A stretch of 64,000 nt of DNA from Tepidanaerobacteraceae bacterium (lineage in GTDB: Bacteria > Bacillota > Thermosediminibacteria > Thermosediminibacterales > Tepidanaerobacteraceae). The stretch is from positions 23,637-87,636 of the forward strand of contig JARRBK010000002.1 of NCBI GenBank assembly GCA_029982615.1, in the 5' to 3' direction. Positions 28,250-38,290 of the stretch are shown here, one piece after another; the first letter of the stretch is position 1; each line of letters starts with the position of its first letter. The notes below the pieces were generated by a model. The model was given only the letters and a program-made list of their open reading frames with translations. It was not told the DNA's origin and searched no databases. A program made the translations under genes and the position numbers.

Positions 28250-29973
28250 GCTGTTTCCTCCTCCGACAGCTGCGAGTAAACTAGCTCACGATAAACATCA
28301 CAGTTTTCCATAAGCGTTTTATGTTTCCCGACTCCTGCTACTTTCCCTTCATCCAAAACAACGATTTTGTCTGCATCCATTACCGTGCTGACGCGTTGCG
28401 TAACAATAATCAAAGTGGCATCTCTCGTTTCCCTTTTAAGGGCTGCCCGCAGGCGTGCATCCGTTTTATAGTCAAGTGCGGAAAAGCTTTCGTCAAAAAT
28501 GTAGATTTGCGGCTTTCTGACCAAAGCGCGTGCAATAGAAAGGCGCTGTTTTTGACCGCCCGATAAATTGGTGCCACCTTGAGAAACTTCAGCATTATAA
28601 CCTTCCTTCATATCACAAATAAATTCGCTGGCCTGAGCAACTTCAGCTGCATGCCTCACTTCTTCATCCGTAGCGTCTTTCTTGCCGTATCTAATGTTAT
28701 CAGCAATAGTGCCCGTAAAAAGAACGGGAGATTGAGGCACGAGAGCGATTCTGGCCCTTAATTCTTTTTGTTTCATATCCCTGACATCCACTCCATCTAT
28801 CATAACACTTCCGCTGTCTGCGTCATAAAAACGGGGAATAAGATTTACCAATGTGGATTTCCCAGAACCTGTGCCTCCAATAATTGCTGTCGTTTCACCT
28901 GGGTTTGCTGTAAAGGAAATATTGCTGAGAACTGGTTGCTCTGCTCCGGGATAACTAAACGTAACATTTTTAAATTCCACTAAACCCTTTTTTTCATCAG
29001 GCTTTTTAGGATGCTTTGGATCATTTATCTCTGGAGTCATATCAAGCACCTCGTTAATCCTCGCTGCAGAAGCCTGGGCCCGGGGAATCATAACAAACAT
29101 GATGGAAACCATAATCAGCGAAAACATTATCTGCATTGCATATTGAAGAAAAGCCATCATATCCCCCAATTCCAGTTTGCCTAGATCTATGCGCAGGCCG
29201 GCGAACCAAATGATTGAAACAGACGTCAAATTCATAAACAGCATCATCAACGGCTGTATAGCAGCCATTATTTTATTTGCCTTTATTGCAGTCTGCGTCA
29301 AATCACTGTTTGCTTCTATAAATCTTCTCTTCTCGCTATACTGCCGGTTAAATGCCCGGATCACTCGAATGCCTGTGAGATTTTCGCGAAGAATGAGATT
29401 CACTTTATCCAGCTTTTTCTGTAACGCCTGAAAAATGGGGACTATAATGCTTGCAAAAAAACCGATTACTGCCATGAGTATAGGCAGGACAACGGCCAAA
29501 ATTATAGTGAGCATTTTGTCTTTTGACATTGCCATTATTATGCCGCCGATACACATAATCGGCGCGTATATCATAAAGCGCATCATCATTACCAGTACCG
29601 TCTGAATTTGCATAATATCGTTTGTCGTCCTAGTAATCAGCGATGCAGTGCCGATTCTGTCAAACTCATGGAGAGAATAACTTTCCACTCTGGAAAAAAC
29701 CATGTTTCTAAGGTCTCTTCCGAAACCCACCGCAGTAATAGAGGATAACAAGCTTCCTAAAATAGCACATAAAGAGCTTGCCAATGCTACAAGAAGCATA
29801 TATTTACCGTATCTCAAAATATAAGATGTATTTCCTTTCATCATTCCGTTGTTTACAATATCCGACATTAAAGTCGGCAGGTAAAGCTCTGCCATAGCCT
29901 GGCCAAACATAAATATTAAAATAAATGTTATCAGCCCAATATAAGGTCTTAAAAATTTGAATAACTTCAACAT
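28246..29973 (-). CDS. ABC exporter, fused permease/ATPase (partner half)
   Basis: GGTGSGKSTLVNLIPRFYD; NLSGGQKQRLSIARALV; start revised to MLKLFKFLRP. Confidence 0.94.
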   Translation of the reverse strand: MLKLFKFLRPYIGLITFILIFMFGQAMAELYLPTLMSDIVNNGMMKGNTSYILRYGKYMLLVALASSLCAILGSLLSSITAVGFGRDLRNMVFSRVESYSLHEFDRIGTASLITRTTNDIMQIQTVLVMMMRFMIYAPIMCIGGIIMAMSKDKMLTIILAVVLPILMAVIGFFASIIVPIFQALQKKLDKVNLILRENLTGIRVIRAFNRQYSEKRRFIEANSDLTQTAIKANKIMAAIQPLMMLFMNLTSVSIIWFAGLRIDLGKLELGDMMAFLQYAMQIMFSLIMVSIMFVMIPRAQASAARINEVLDMTPEINDPKHPKKPDEKKGLVEFKNVTFSYPGAEQPVLSNISFTANPGETTAIIGGTGSGKSTLVNLIPRFYDADSGSVMIDGVDVRDMKQKELRARIALVPQSPVLFTGTIADNIRYGKKDATDEEVRHAAEVAQASEFICDMKEGYNAEVSQGGTNLSGGQKQRLSIARALVRKPQIYIFDESFSALDYKTDARLRAALKRETRDATLIIVTQRVSTVMDADKIVVLDEGKVAGVGKHKTLMENCDVYRELVYSQLSEEETA

Positions 29974-30032
29974 AATGTTTTTCTCATCCCCAGTCGGCAT
30001 AGCTGTCAGAAATATGCACAAAATCCATATGC

Positions 30033-30473
30033 TCAATTACACTTTTGTGATTCGAAAAGCTTTTTTATCGTTTTAAATCCTTCAATTATTTTATCTATTT
30101 CTTCTGGCGTTCCTTTACTGATAATATTGACAAGGCTTTCCTCCACTTTTTTATGAAAATCCTTGTGAATTTCTTCAAAATCCGAACATAAACTTACATA
30201 CACCACCCTCCTATCTTCGATGCTTCGTTCTCTTGTCACAATGCCCTGTTTCTCAAGCCTGTCGATAATGCCTGACACTGTACTGTTAGATAATCCCAAT
30301 CTGTCACTCAATTCACTTATCTTCATTTTCCCAAATTTGCTTAAAATCCCGATCACCATGCTCTGAGGCATGGTCAAACCCATACCTTCTACGCATTTAC
30401 CCATATGATGCCTGAAAAGCGTCATTACTTCTTTAAAAAGTCTCGCCACTTCCACACTTCGGTTTATATCCAC
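30033..30473 (-). CDS. MarR family transcriptional regulator
   Basis: ISELSDRLGLSNSTVSGIIDRLEKQGIVTRERSIEDRRVVYV. Confidence 0.93.
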   Translation of the reverse strand: MDINRSVEVARLFKEVMTLFRHHMGKCVEGMGLTMPQSMVIGILSKFGKMKISELSDRLGLSNSTVSGIIDRLEKQGIVTRERSIEDRRVVYVSLCSDFEEIHKDFHKKVEESLVNIISKGTPEEIDKIIEGFKTIKKLFESQKCN

Positions 30474-30495
30474 CAGTATTCACCTCTTTTGGTAA

Positions 30496-31614
30496 TTAAT
30501 ACACATTTACAAGCATCCTATCGAAAAGGCTTCCGACATTCGTGACGGCAACTTTTTCACCTACGCTAAGCCCTTTTAATACCTCTACTTCGCTATCATT
30601 TTTAAGCCCTACCGTCACAGGGCGTTTTAAAGCCATATCATTTTTAATTACATATACGTAACTTAAGCCGTTATTTTGAACAACCGCCGCTGCTGGCACG
30701 ACAACCCCTTCGGTGGAACTGATATTTATAGATGCATGCGCTGAAAGGCCAGCCTTCAGTTCTCCAGGGTTTTTAATGCTTATCTCCACAGGAAAATACT
30801 CGCCAGAACTTACCGCCATTGGACCTATTTGTTCAATTGTGCCCTCAAAAATATTGTTAGAAAATGCATCCACGGATACGTCTATTTTTTGACCTTTTCG
30901 CAACAACGGCACTGATTGCTGAGGCACAATCCCCTTCAGCTTTAACGTCGATATATCTGCTATAGTTAACAGCACAACGCCTGGAGATGCAATTTCACCG
31001 GGATTAATGTTGCGATTGGTAATTATACCACTTATGGGGCTGGTTATAATAGCATTGTCTAGTTGTACCTTTATATTGTTAATATTTGCTTTGGCAGTGT
31101 TAACGGATGCTTCTGCCTGTTTTTGTGCAGAACCTGCTGCGATTTCATACTGTTTTTTTGCAAGTTCAAGTTTGGTTGTGGCATCGTCCAATTGACTCTG
31201 AGAAGCAGCTGAAGATTCATAAAGGACTTTAATGCGTTCATATGCTTTTTGTGCTGCATCCAGATTTATTTTGGCCTGATCCGCTTGATCTTTTGCCGCC
31301 TGGACCGCTGCTTCAGCTGACTGCAATGCTGCTTGTGCCTGCTGAAGCTGAGCTTCCAAAGCTCTGGTATCCAACGTGATTAACGTATCTTTCGCTTTTA
31401 CCATACTGCCAACATCAAAATAGAGCCTTTCAACCTGCCCCGACATCTTGCTTGCTATATTTACAGTTTTTGCTGGAATTAAAACCCCTGTAACATTTAA
31501 AGTCGCCTGAAATTTATGTTTATCAGCCACCACAATCTTAACGCTCACTGTATTTTTGCTGTCTGCGGTCTTTTTGGAGCAACCGGATGAAACTAACATG
31601 AGTAAAGTTGCCAT
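30496..31614 (-). CDS. HlyD/MacA-type adaptor lipoprotein (N-terminus possibly frameshifted)
   Basis: Lipobox LVSSGC; biotinyl-lipoyl-like domain; natural start lies out of frame at 31647-31649. Confidence 0.85.
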   Translation of the reverse strand: MATLLMLVSSGCSKKTADSKNTVSVKIVVADKHKFQATLNVTGVLIPAKTVNIASKMSGQVERLYFDVGSMVKAKDTLITLDTRALEAQLQQAQAALQSAEAAVQAAKDQADQAKINLDAAQKAYERIKVLYESSAASQSQLDDATTKLELAKKQYEIAAGSAQKQAEASVNTAKANINNIKVQLDNAIITSPISGIITNRNINPGEIASPGVVLLTIADISTLKLKGIVPQQSVPLLRKGQKIDVSVDAFSNNIFEGTIEQIGPMAVSSGEYFPVEISIKNPGELKAGLSAHASINISSTEGVVVPAAAVVQNNGLSYVYVIKNDMALKRPVTVGLKNDSEVEVLKGLSVGEKVAVTNVGSLFDRMLVNVY

Positions 31615-31667
31615 TAAAAGCGCCAGAAAAATCCTTTGCTTTTTTTCATTCTTTCCACCCCGATTTA

Positions 31668-32366
31668 CTATTTGATATGAATTCTTACTGTGGCATTCAT
31701 GCCGGGCATTAATTTCAAATTGGATTCATTCACAATATTTATTCTTACAGGTATCAACTGCGTCACTTTAGAAAATTCGCCGCTGGTATTTAAAGTTGGA
31801 AACACAGAAAAAACTGATTCCGTTGCTTCTCCTATGTTATCCACAAAGCCAGTAAAATGTCTGCCAGGATAGGCATCAATTCCTATATCCACTTTCTGGC
31901 CCTGCTTTATTTTGAATATACTGGTTTCCTCGACATTTGCTTTTATATACATATTTGAAATATCTGCTATGGTCGCCAGCTCCATACCTGGAGACACCAC
32001 TTCACCCCTCATTACATCCGACTGAATGACTTTCCCATCAATAGGAGATTTAATATCTGCCTTTGAAATTATTGCATCAGCCGTAGAGCTCAACGCCTGA
32101 GAGTTAATAGCAGTGTTTGTGATAAGCGAACTTATGTCTAACTTTCCAAGTATCTGCCCTGCTTTAACATTATCTCCCACTTTTACATTCCACTCTGAAA
32201 TCTTTCCTGTAACCTCCGGAGTTACGGTAACCATATCGGCTGATACCTGTGCATTTTCTGTCGTAAAAAAGTGGCTTTCTTCATAAAAATAGTAAGACAA
32301 TCCAATGATACCCCCTGTCAAAACTACGATAGCCAATATAATTGTTGCTGTTTTCACTTTCTTCAT
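31668..32366 (-). CDS. HlyD-family membrane fusion protein
   Basis: N-terminal TM, GKISEWNVKVGDNVKAGQILGKLD; start revised to MKKVKT after SD GAGGGTGG. Confidence 0.88.
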   Translation of the reverse strand: MKKVKTATIILAIVVLTGGIIGLSYYFYEESHFFTTENAQVSADMVTVTPEVTGKISEWNVKVGDNVKAGQILGKLDISSLITNTAINSQALSSTADAIISKADIKSPIDGKVIQSDVMRGEVVSPGMELATIADISNMYIKANVEETSIFKIKQGQKVDIGIDAYPGRHFTGFVDNIGEATESVFSVFPTLNTSGEFSKVTQLIPVRINIVNESNLKLMPGMNATVRIHIK

Positions 32367-32667
32367 CTTATCGACCACCCTCTGTTAATTTTTTCAAGTT
32401 TAAAACGAAATTCTACACCAATCTAAAATAGGTACTTTTAAATTCATATGAACAGAAAGGCTTATTCCATGAAAATATTATTTCTTGTACTAATATTCCC
32501 TATGCTAATATTTATGATATTTATATTTCGCCTAAGAACTATTTGATATTATAATACCAAGTCATGCCTTATGTCAATATTATGGCAAGATTGCTGGAAC
32601 CGAAAAAAAAGCTTCGGCATAATATACTATTGAAAGAGGCTTCAATAATGCGATGGGAGGAATGCAT

Positions 32668-32838
32668 ATGAGCACTTTTGACGATATAAATAGAGATTAT
32701 CACATGGATTCAAAACTTGCTGAGGCTTATGTGCCCATGCAGATGTACGGCGAGATTTTTGATTTGAGGGCAGCACTTTGTCACGGGACTCTTTTCCCAG
32801 AGCTGTACAGACCCTATCCCAGAAGAACATCAGAATAA
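32668..32838 (+). CDS. cotJA: Spore coat protein CotJA
   Basis: LAEAYVPMQMYGEIFDLRAALCHGTLFPELYRPY; SD GGGAGG. Confidence 0.9.
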   Translation: MSTFDDINRDYHMDSKLAEAYVPMQMYGEIFDLRAALCHGTLFPELYRPYPRRTSE

Positions 32839-32858
32839 AAAAGATGGAGGTGAACAAT

Positions 32859-33122
32859 ATGCCGCTCAACACTCCCGGCAATATGATAGAAATGTTAAAA
32901 GAAATACAGGCAGTGGACTTTGGAGTATACGAACTTGCCCTTTTTCTGGATACTCATCCCGAAGACCGTCAGGCTTTGGATGAGCACAACAAGCTGGTTA
33001 GGAAATCTTATCAGCTAAAAACCGGCTATGAAGAAAAATACGGTCCTCTTCGGTTGGATTCCCTGTCCCAATATCCTTATCAATATGTAAAAGAACCATG
33101 GCCTTGGGAAATAGTATACTAG
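32859..33122 (+). CDS. cotJB: Spore coat protein CotJB
   Basis: MLKEIQAVDFGVYELALFLDTHPEDRQAL...WPWEIVY; SD GGAGGTG. Confidence 0.92.
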   Translation: MPLNTPGNMIEMLKEIQAVDFGVYELALFLDTHPEDRQALDEHNKLVRKSYQLKTGYEEKYGPLRLDSLSQYPYQYVKEPWPWEIVY

Positions 33123-33140
33123 TGAGGGGAGGGAAACCCA

Positions 33141-33713
33141 ATGTGGTACTACGAAAAAAAGCTGGAATACCCGGCCAATGTTTCCAGAACCGATATTACT
33201 ATGGCAAAATTCCTGTATGCACAATACGGCGGCCCTGATAGCGAACTTTCCGCTGCAGTAAGGTACCTTACTCAGCGCTACACGATGCCTATACCTCAGG
33301 CAAAAGCTGTTTTAACCGATATTGGGACCGAAGAGCTCGCCCACTGGGAAATCATAGGCACTTTAATATATAAACTCACCGAAGGTGCCACGCCGGAACA
33401 GCTTCGCAGAGCCGGCGTGGGCGACCACTATGCCCAACACGATAAAGCCCTCTATCCTCAAGGCGCATCCGGCGTTCCATGGACTGCCGCATATGTTCAG
33501 GCTACCGGAGACCCCATAGCCGACCTGCATGAAGACATGGCTGCTGAACAAAAGGCTCGCGCTGCCTATGAACGCCTAATAAATTTAACTGACGACGCCG
33601 GAGTAATAGCTACACTATCCTTCCTAAGGGAACGGGAAGTGGTGCACTTCCAGAGATTCGGAGAAACCCTTATGCTGGTTAGGGAACATATGATGAATAA
33701 ACACATATATTAA
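33141..33713 (+). CDS. cotJC: CotJC, manganese catalase-like spore coat protein
   Basis: MWYYEKKLEYPANVSRTDITMAKFLYAQYGGPDSELSAAVRYLTQRY. Confidence 0.94.
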   Translation: MWYYEKKLEYPANVSRTDITMAKFLYAQYGGPDSELSAAVRYLTQRYTMPIPQAKAVLTDIGTEELAHWEIIGTLIYKLTEGATPEQLRRAGVGDHYAQHDKALYPQGASGVPWTAAYVQATGDPIADLHEDMAAEQKARAAYERLINLTDDAGVIATLSFLREREVVHFQRFGETLMLVREHMMNKHIY

Positions 33714-33783
33714 GTAAAGGCAAAAAAAATAAGCAGAACTAACCTGCTGGATTTTAGGATAACACTTCAAGCAGATGCTGAAC

Positions 33784-33855
33784 GCCAGTTGTCAGGTGCG
33801 CGATTAAACACATTACCCTTAGCATTTTGTTTAATCAAGGCTTCTGACATCTGGC
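33784..33855. repeat. Imperfect palindrome between cotJC and copA
   Basis: GCCAGTTGTCAG...GATTAAACA / TGTTTAATC...CTGACATCTGGC; 11/12 and 9/9 pairing. Confidence 0.6.
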
Positions 33856-33891
33856 TTTTACAGGACTGGCAGACATACCATACCTTATTTT

Positions 33892-36297
33892 TCAGGTTTC
33901 GGGTTTAAACCTTCTGAGCCTCAGAGCATTGGTGACCACCGATACCGAACTGAATGCCATGGCACCTCCGGCTATGGCCGGGCTTAAAAAGCCCAGAGCA
34001 GCAAAGGGTATGCCTATTGCATTATAAATAAACGCCCAGAAAAGGTTTTGCTTTATATTCCTCATTGTGGCACGGCTCAGTTTTATGGCTGTAACTATTC
34101 CCCTCAGGTCACCGCTCATCAATGTGATATCAGCAGCCTCCATCGCCACATCGGTGCCGGTTCCTATCGCTATGCCCACATCTGCCGCAGCCAGAGCCGG
34201 GGCGTCATTGATGCCGTCACCCACCATCGCTGTGAGCTTGCCCTGTGCTTTTATTTTTTCCAGTTCTCGAGCTTTATTCTCCGGCAATACTTCAGCCAGG
34301 ACGTTTTCTATTCCAACCTGCCTTGCAATGGCACTGGCAGTCCGTTTATTGTCGCCGGTAATCATCCACACTTCAATACCCATTTTCTTCAGTTCATCTA
34401 TTGCCTCTTTGGAGTGTTCCTTCACGGTATCAGCCACAGCCACAATGCCTTCAATCCTCCCGTCGACGGCCATTATCATGGCAGTCTTTCCTTCATCTTC
34501 CAGTTTTGCCAGCAAGGTTTCAATGCCGTCAGTGAGAAGGTTTTGTCTTGCCATAAGCCGCCGGTTGCCAAAATATACATCTTTTCCCTGTATTTTTGAG
34601 TATATTCCATGCCCGGGTATGGCTTCAAAACTGTCAGGGTCGGGAATGTCTAAATTTTTCTCCTTTGCTTTGCCAACGATGGCTTCACCCAGAGGATGTT
34701 CGGAATTTTTCTCGGAAATGGCGGCAAAGGTTATGAGTTCTTCGGGTTTCATGTCTCCCAGAGATACTATATCGGTGACTTCGGGCTTTCCTCTGGTGAT
34801 GGTCCCGGTTTTATCAAGGACGATAGCTCTTATTTTATGGGCGCGCTCCAGATGTTCCCCGCCCTTTATCAGCACACCGTATTCCGCCCCCTTGCCGGTA
34901 CCCACCATGACCGAAGTAGGGGTAGCCAAACCCAGAGCGCAAGGGCACGCTATAACAAGGACTGAAACCGCATTGATAAGCCCTGCAGTAAAGTTGTCAA
35001 AGATGAGATACCATACTCCAAAAGAAACGGCTGCTATAACTATTACTGCCGGCACAAAAACTCCGGATATTTGATCTGCCAGTTTCTGTATAGGAGCCTT
35101 GGAACCTTGAGCTTCTTCCACCATCTTTATAATCTGAGCCAGGGCCGTATCCTTTCCCACCTTTCTAGCCTCAAGCTTAAAGCTGCCGGTCTTGTTCAAC
35201 GTTGCCCCCACCACTTCGTCTCCCGCTTTCTTCTCCACAGGAATGCTCTCCCCGGTTAGCATGGATTCATCCACTGATGAATACCCTTCTATTATCTTAC
35301 CGTCCACAGGTATTTTTTCCCCAGGTCTTACCACCACTATGTCTCCCACTTCTACTTCTTCTACCGGAATATCCATTTCCTGATTATTCCTTATTACCCG
35401 GGCAGTCTTGGCCTGCAAGCCCACCAGCTTTTTGATGGCCTCGGAAGTCCTGCCTTTGGCCAGGGCTTCCAAATACTTGCCAAGAGTGATTAGTGTAATA
35501 ATGACTCCAGACGCTTCAAAATACAGGTAATTATGAATCATTTCCACTGGCTGGGTAAACATATTATATAGGCTGTAGAAAAATGCTGCAGATGTGCCCA
35601 TGGCTATCAATACATCCATATTGGCAGTGCCATTTTTCAAGTTATGATAAGCACCGCGATAATATTTAAAACCAATGACAAACTGAACCGGGGCTGAAAG
35701 TGCTATTTGGAACCACGGATTATCGAAGACTCCTCCGGGTTTACCCATTATTCTCAAGATCATGGACATAACCAGCGGTGCCGAAAGTATGGCGGAAATA
35801 ACCACTAGCCGTCCCAGAGATTTTATTTCCCTATCCCGCTCCTTTTTTTCTTGGTCTTGCATTGCTTCGGTTTTTTCGTAGGCGTCATATCCTATATTGC
35901 GAACGGCTTTAATCAGATTTTTTATGTCTGTATCACTGCTGTTGTATTCTACTATGGCAGTCTCAGCAGCAAAATTCACTGAAGCATTATAAACTCCCAG
36001 CTGTTTTGCAAGGGTTCTTTCGATCCTTGCAGCACAAGAGGCACATGTCATATTCTTCAGCCCTAGCTCTGCTTTATCCAGCACCACGTCATATCCTACA
36101 TCTTTTATCTTCTGGATAAATTCATTAATAGCAACTTTGCTCGGATCGTATGTTATATTGGCTTTTTCGGTCGCAAAATTTACATTAACTTGCAAAACCC
36201 CTTGCATTCTTGATATAGCCTTTTCTATCCTAGCAGCGCAGGCGGTACAGGTCATACCCTTTATCCTGATTACTGTTTTTGACACCCCGTTCAGCAT
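33892..36297 (-). CDS. copA: Copper-translocating P-type ATPase with two HMA domains
   Basis: [49 protein letters not shown]. Confidence 0.96.
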   Translation of the reverse strand: MLNGVSKTVIRIKGMTCTACAARIEKAISRMQGVLQVNVNFATEKANITYDPSKVAINEFIQKIKDVGYDVVLDKAELGLKNMTCASCAARIERTLAKQLGVYNASVNFAAETAIVEYNSSDTDIKNLIKAVRNIGYDAYEKTEAMQDQEKKERDREIKSLGRLVVISAILSAPLVMSMILRIMGKPGGVFDNPWFQIALSAPVQFVIGFKYYRGAYHNLKNGTANMDVLIAMGTSAAFFYSLYNMFTQPVEMIHNYLYFEASGVIITLITLGKYLEALAKGRTSEAIKKLVGLQAKTARVIRNNQEMDIPVEEVEVGDIVVVRPGEKIPVDGKIIEGYSSVDESMLTGESIPVEKKAGDEVVGATLNKTGSFKLEARKVGKDTALAQIIKMVEEAQGSKAPIQKLADQISGVFVPAVIVIAAVSFGVWYLIFDNFTAGLINAVSVLVIACPCALGLATPTSVMVGTGKGAEYGVLIKGGEHLERAHKIRAIVLDKTGTITRGKPEVTDIVSLGDMKPEELITFAAISEKNSEHPLGEAIVGKAKEKNLDIPDPDSFEAIPGHGIYSKIQGKDVYFGNRRLMARQNLLTDGIETLLAKLEDEGKTAMIMAVDGRIEGIVAVADTVKEHSKEAIDELKKMGIEVWMITGDNKRTASAIARQVGIENVLAEVLPENKARELEKIKAQGKLTAMVGDGINDAPALAAADVGIAIGTGTDVAMEAADITLMSGDLRGIVTAIKLSRATMRNIKQNLFWAFIYNAIGIPFAALGFLSPAIAGGAMAFSSVSVVTNALRLRRFKPET

Positions 36298-36317
36298 GTC
36301 AAAGCCATCCTTTTGAT

Positions 36318-36336
36318 TATACCCCTATAGGGTATA
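36318..36336. promoter_or_regulatory. CsoR-type operator candidate upstream of copA
   Basis: TATACCC-CTATA-GGGTATA inverted repeat. Confidence 0.7.
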
Positions 36337-36351
36337 TATACCTTTAATTTA

Positions 36352-37245
36352 TCACCCCTTTGTTTTCTTGTCAAGCCGGTTTGTTTTGTTTCCATTTGCA
36401 TCCACAAGCGTTTTTATCCCTTCCCACGCATGATAAGAACTCCTTACAAGAGGACCTGCAGCAACATATTTAAACCCTAAATTATATCCTATTTCCTTAT
36501 ACCTTTCAAACTGTTCTGGGATTATATATTCGGCAACTTCTATGTGCTCTTTCGATGGCCTCAAGTACTGACCTATCGTCATCATGTCGCAGTTTACTTT
36601 TCTCAAGTCTTTCATGACATTAATGACTTCGTCCTCGGTTTCACCCAAGCCCACCATGATTCCCGATTTGGTATGAATATTTCCATCTAACTCTTTTACT
36701 CTCTTTAAAAGACTCAATGACCTCTCATAACTTGCCTGAGGCCGAACTTTCGGGTAAAGCCTCGGGACCGTCTCAACATTGTGGTTTATAATTTCTGGTC
36801 GAGCATTTACCACAGTCTTTATAGCCTCGTCTTCCCCCCTAAAGTCGGATACGAGTACTTCTACCGTAAGACTTGGTATTTTTTTTAGCTCGTCAATAGT
36901 CTTTGCAAAATGGGATGCACCGCCATCGGGTATATCGTCTCTAGTTACACACGTGACCACCACATGTTTTAACCCCAGTTTCTTCGCTGCCTCTGCCACT
37001 CTCTTCGGTTCACCCTCATCAAGCGGCTCCGGCCGGCCCTTGCTTACTGCACAGAACCTGCAGCTTCGGGTACAAATATTTCCCATTATCATAAATGTTG
37101 CTGTCTTTTTAGCAAAACATTCGCTGATATTGGGACAATCGGCGCTCTGGCATACGGTGTTTAAAGACATTTCTTTTAAAAAATCCTGCATTAGCTTTAG
37201 TTCTTTGTGAGAAATCTTTACCTTCAGCCATTCAGGCTTTTTCAT
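36352..37245 (-). CDS. lipA: Lipoyl synthase
   Basis: [36 protein letters not shown]. Confidence 0.97.
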   Translation of the reverse strand: MKKPEWLKVKISHKELKLMQDFLKEMSLNTVCQSADCPNISECFAKKTATFMIMGNICTRSCRFCAVSKGRPEPLDEGEPKRVAEAAKKLGLKHVVVTCVTRDDIPDGGASHFAKTIDELKKIPSLTVEVLVSDFRGEDEAIKTVVNARPEIINHNVETVPRLYPKVRPQASYERSLSLLKRVKELDGNIHTKSGIMVGLGETEDEVINVMKDLRKVNCDMMTIGQYLRPSKEHIEVAEYIIPEQFERYKEIGYNLGFKYVAAGPLVRSSYHAWEGIKTLVDANGNKTNRLDKKTKG

Positions 37246-37257
37246 TATGTATTCCTC

Positions 37258-37920
37258 CTATTCCAGATCTTTCAGTGTTATTTCCTCAATTTCAGCCTCA
37301 AATACCTCCTTGAATTTATCGACCATTCTATTTAGCACTTCCCCTATGCCGTCCTTCACTCCCAGCTTTTCCAGCGAAGTGACTCCATAATTCGTTATAC
37401 CGCACGGATTTATGAATTTAAAATAGTCCAGGTCAGTAGTTACATTAAAGGCTATACCATGCCATGTTATCCATCGGCTTATGGCCGCTCCTACGGCACA
37501 AATTTTTTCATCCCCTACCCATACTCCCCTGTATTTATCCTTCCTGCCGGCCTCAATTGCATAAACCGCTAAAAGCCTTATAATTACCTCTTCAAGCATA
37601 TAAACATAAAGATGCACGTCTTTCTTCCATTTGTTAAGGTTTAAAATGGGGTATGCCACAATCTGCCCCGGACCGTGAAATGTAATATTCCCTCCCCTTT
37701 CGGTGCGATATATTTTGGCCTTTTTTTCAAGTTCGTCAATCGATATCAATACGTTTTCAAAACCTCCGGCTCTCCCTACGGTGTATACAGGAGGGTGCTG
37801 CAAAGTAATCAATATTCCATCTGAAAAACCTTGACTTACCTTATCCCTAGCCTTAATCTGTATATCCCTGGCTTCCAGGTAAGGTGTCAAACCCAATCTC
37901 AATAGCTTAACATCATGCAA
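37258..37920 (-). CDS. lipB: Octanoyltransferase LipB
   Basis: RGGNITFHGPGQIVAYPILNL; next to lipA. Confidence 0.96.
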   Translation of the reverse strand: MHDVKLLRLGLTPYLEARDIQIKARDKVSQGFSDGILITLQHPPVYTVGRAGGFENVLISIDELEKKAKIYRTERGGNITFHGPGQIVAYPILNLNKWKKDVHLYVYMLEEVIIRLLAVYAIEAGRKDKYRGVWVGDEKICAVGAAISRWITWHGIAFNVTTDLDYFKFINPCGITNYGVTSLEKLGVKDGIGEVLNRMVDKFKEVFEAEIEEITLKDLE

Positions 37921-37971
37921 GTTTTACCATCTCCTAAAAAATAAATTTTTTTTGTTGCTTTTTTAGATTTT

Positions 37972-38020
37972 GGCTTGGTGTAAAAACCAAGTCCGTTGCC
38001 GAAGATGCCTGGCAAAAAAG
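37972..38020. repeat. Intergenic repeat copy A (upstream of hydE)
   Basis: AAGTCCGTTGCCGAAGATGCCTGGCAAAAAAG, matching copy B. Confidence 0.5.
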
Positions 38021-38290
38021 TAACTTGCGAATCAAAATTAGATTTGTATTGAAATAATAATTATTAATATTATATTGGTGTATTAAAAGTATATTTTAGA
38101 AACTCTTGAATTTAATATATTTTTACAGCAGGCTAAAGTCAAGTTATTTTATTTCTTTGCTTTAAAAAAGACCTTATTAAATATCGATGAGGTTTTATAA
38201 AAATATAAATAGCTTGAATGTAATTTAAATCTATGTTAAAGTTTAGTAGAAAGCGTTTTTGACCGTAGAGGTTTGTCAGGGGGTATTCAC

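Noticed and set aside
34067-35074. 335-aa plus-strand ORF opposite copA
   Set aside because: Antisense shadow of a clear P-type ATPase; Ser/Pro/Ala-rich low-complexity translation, no SD or family.
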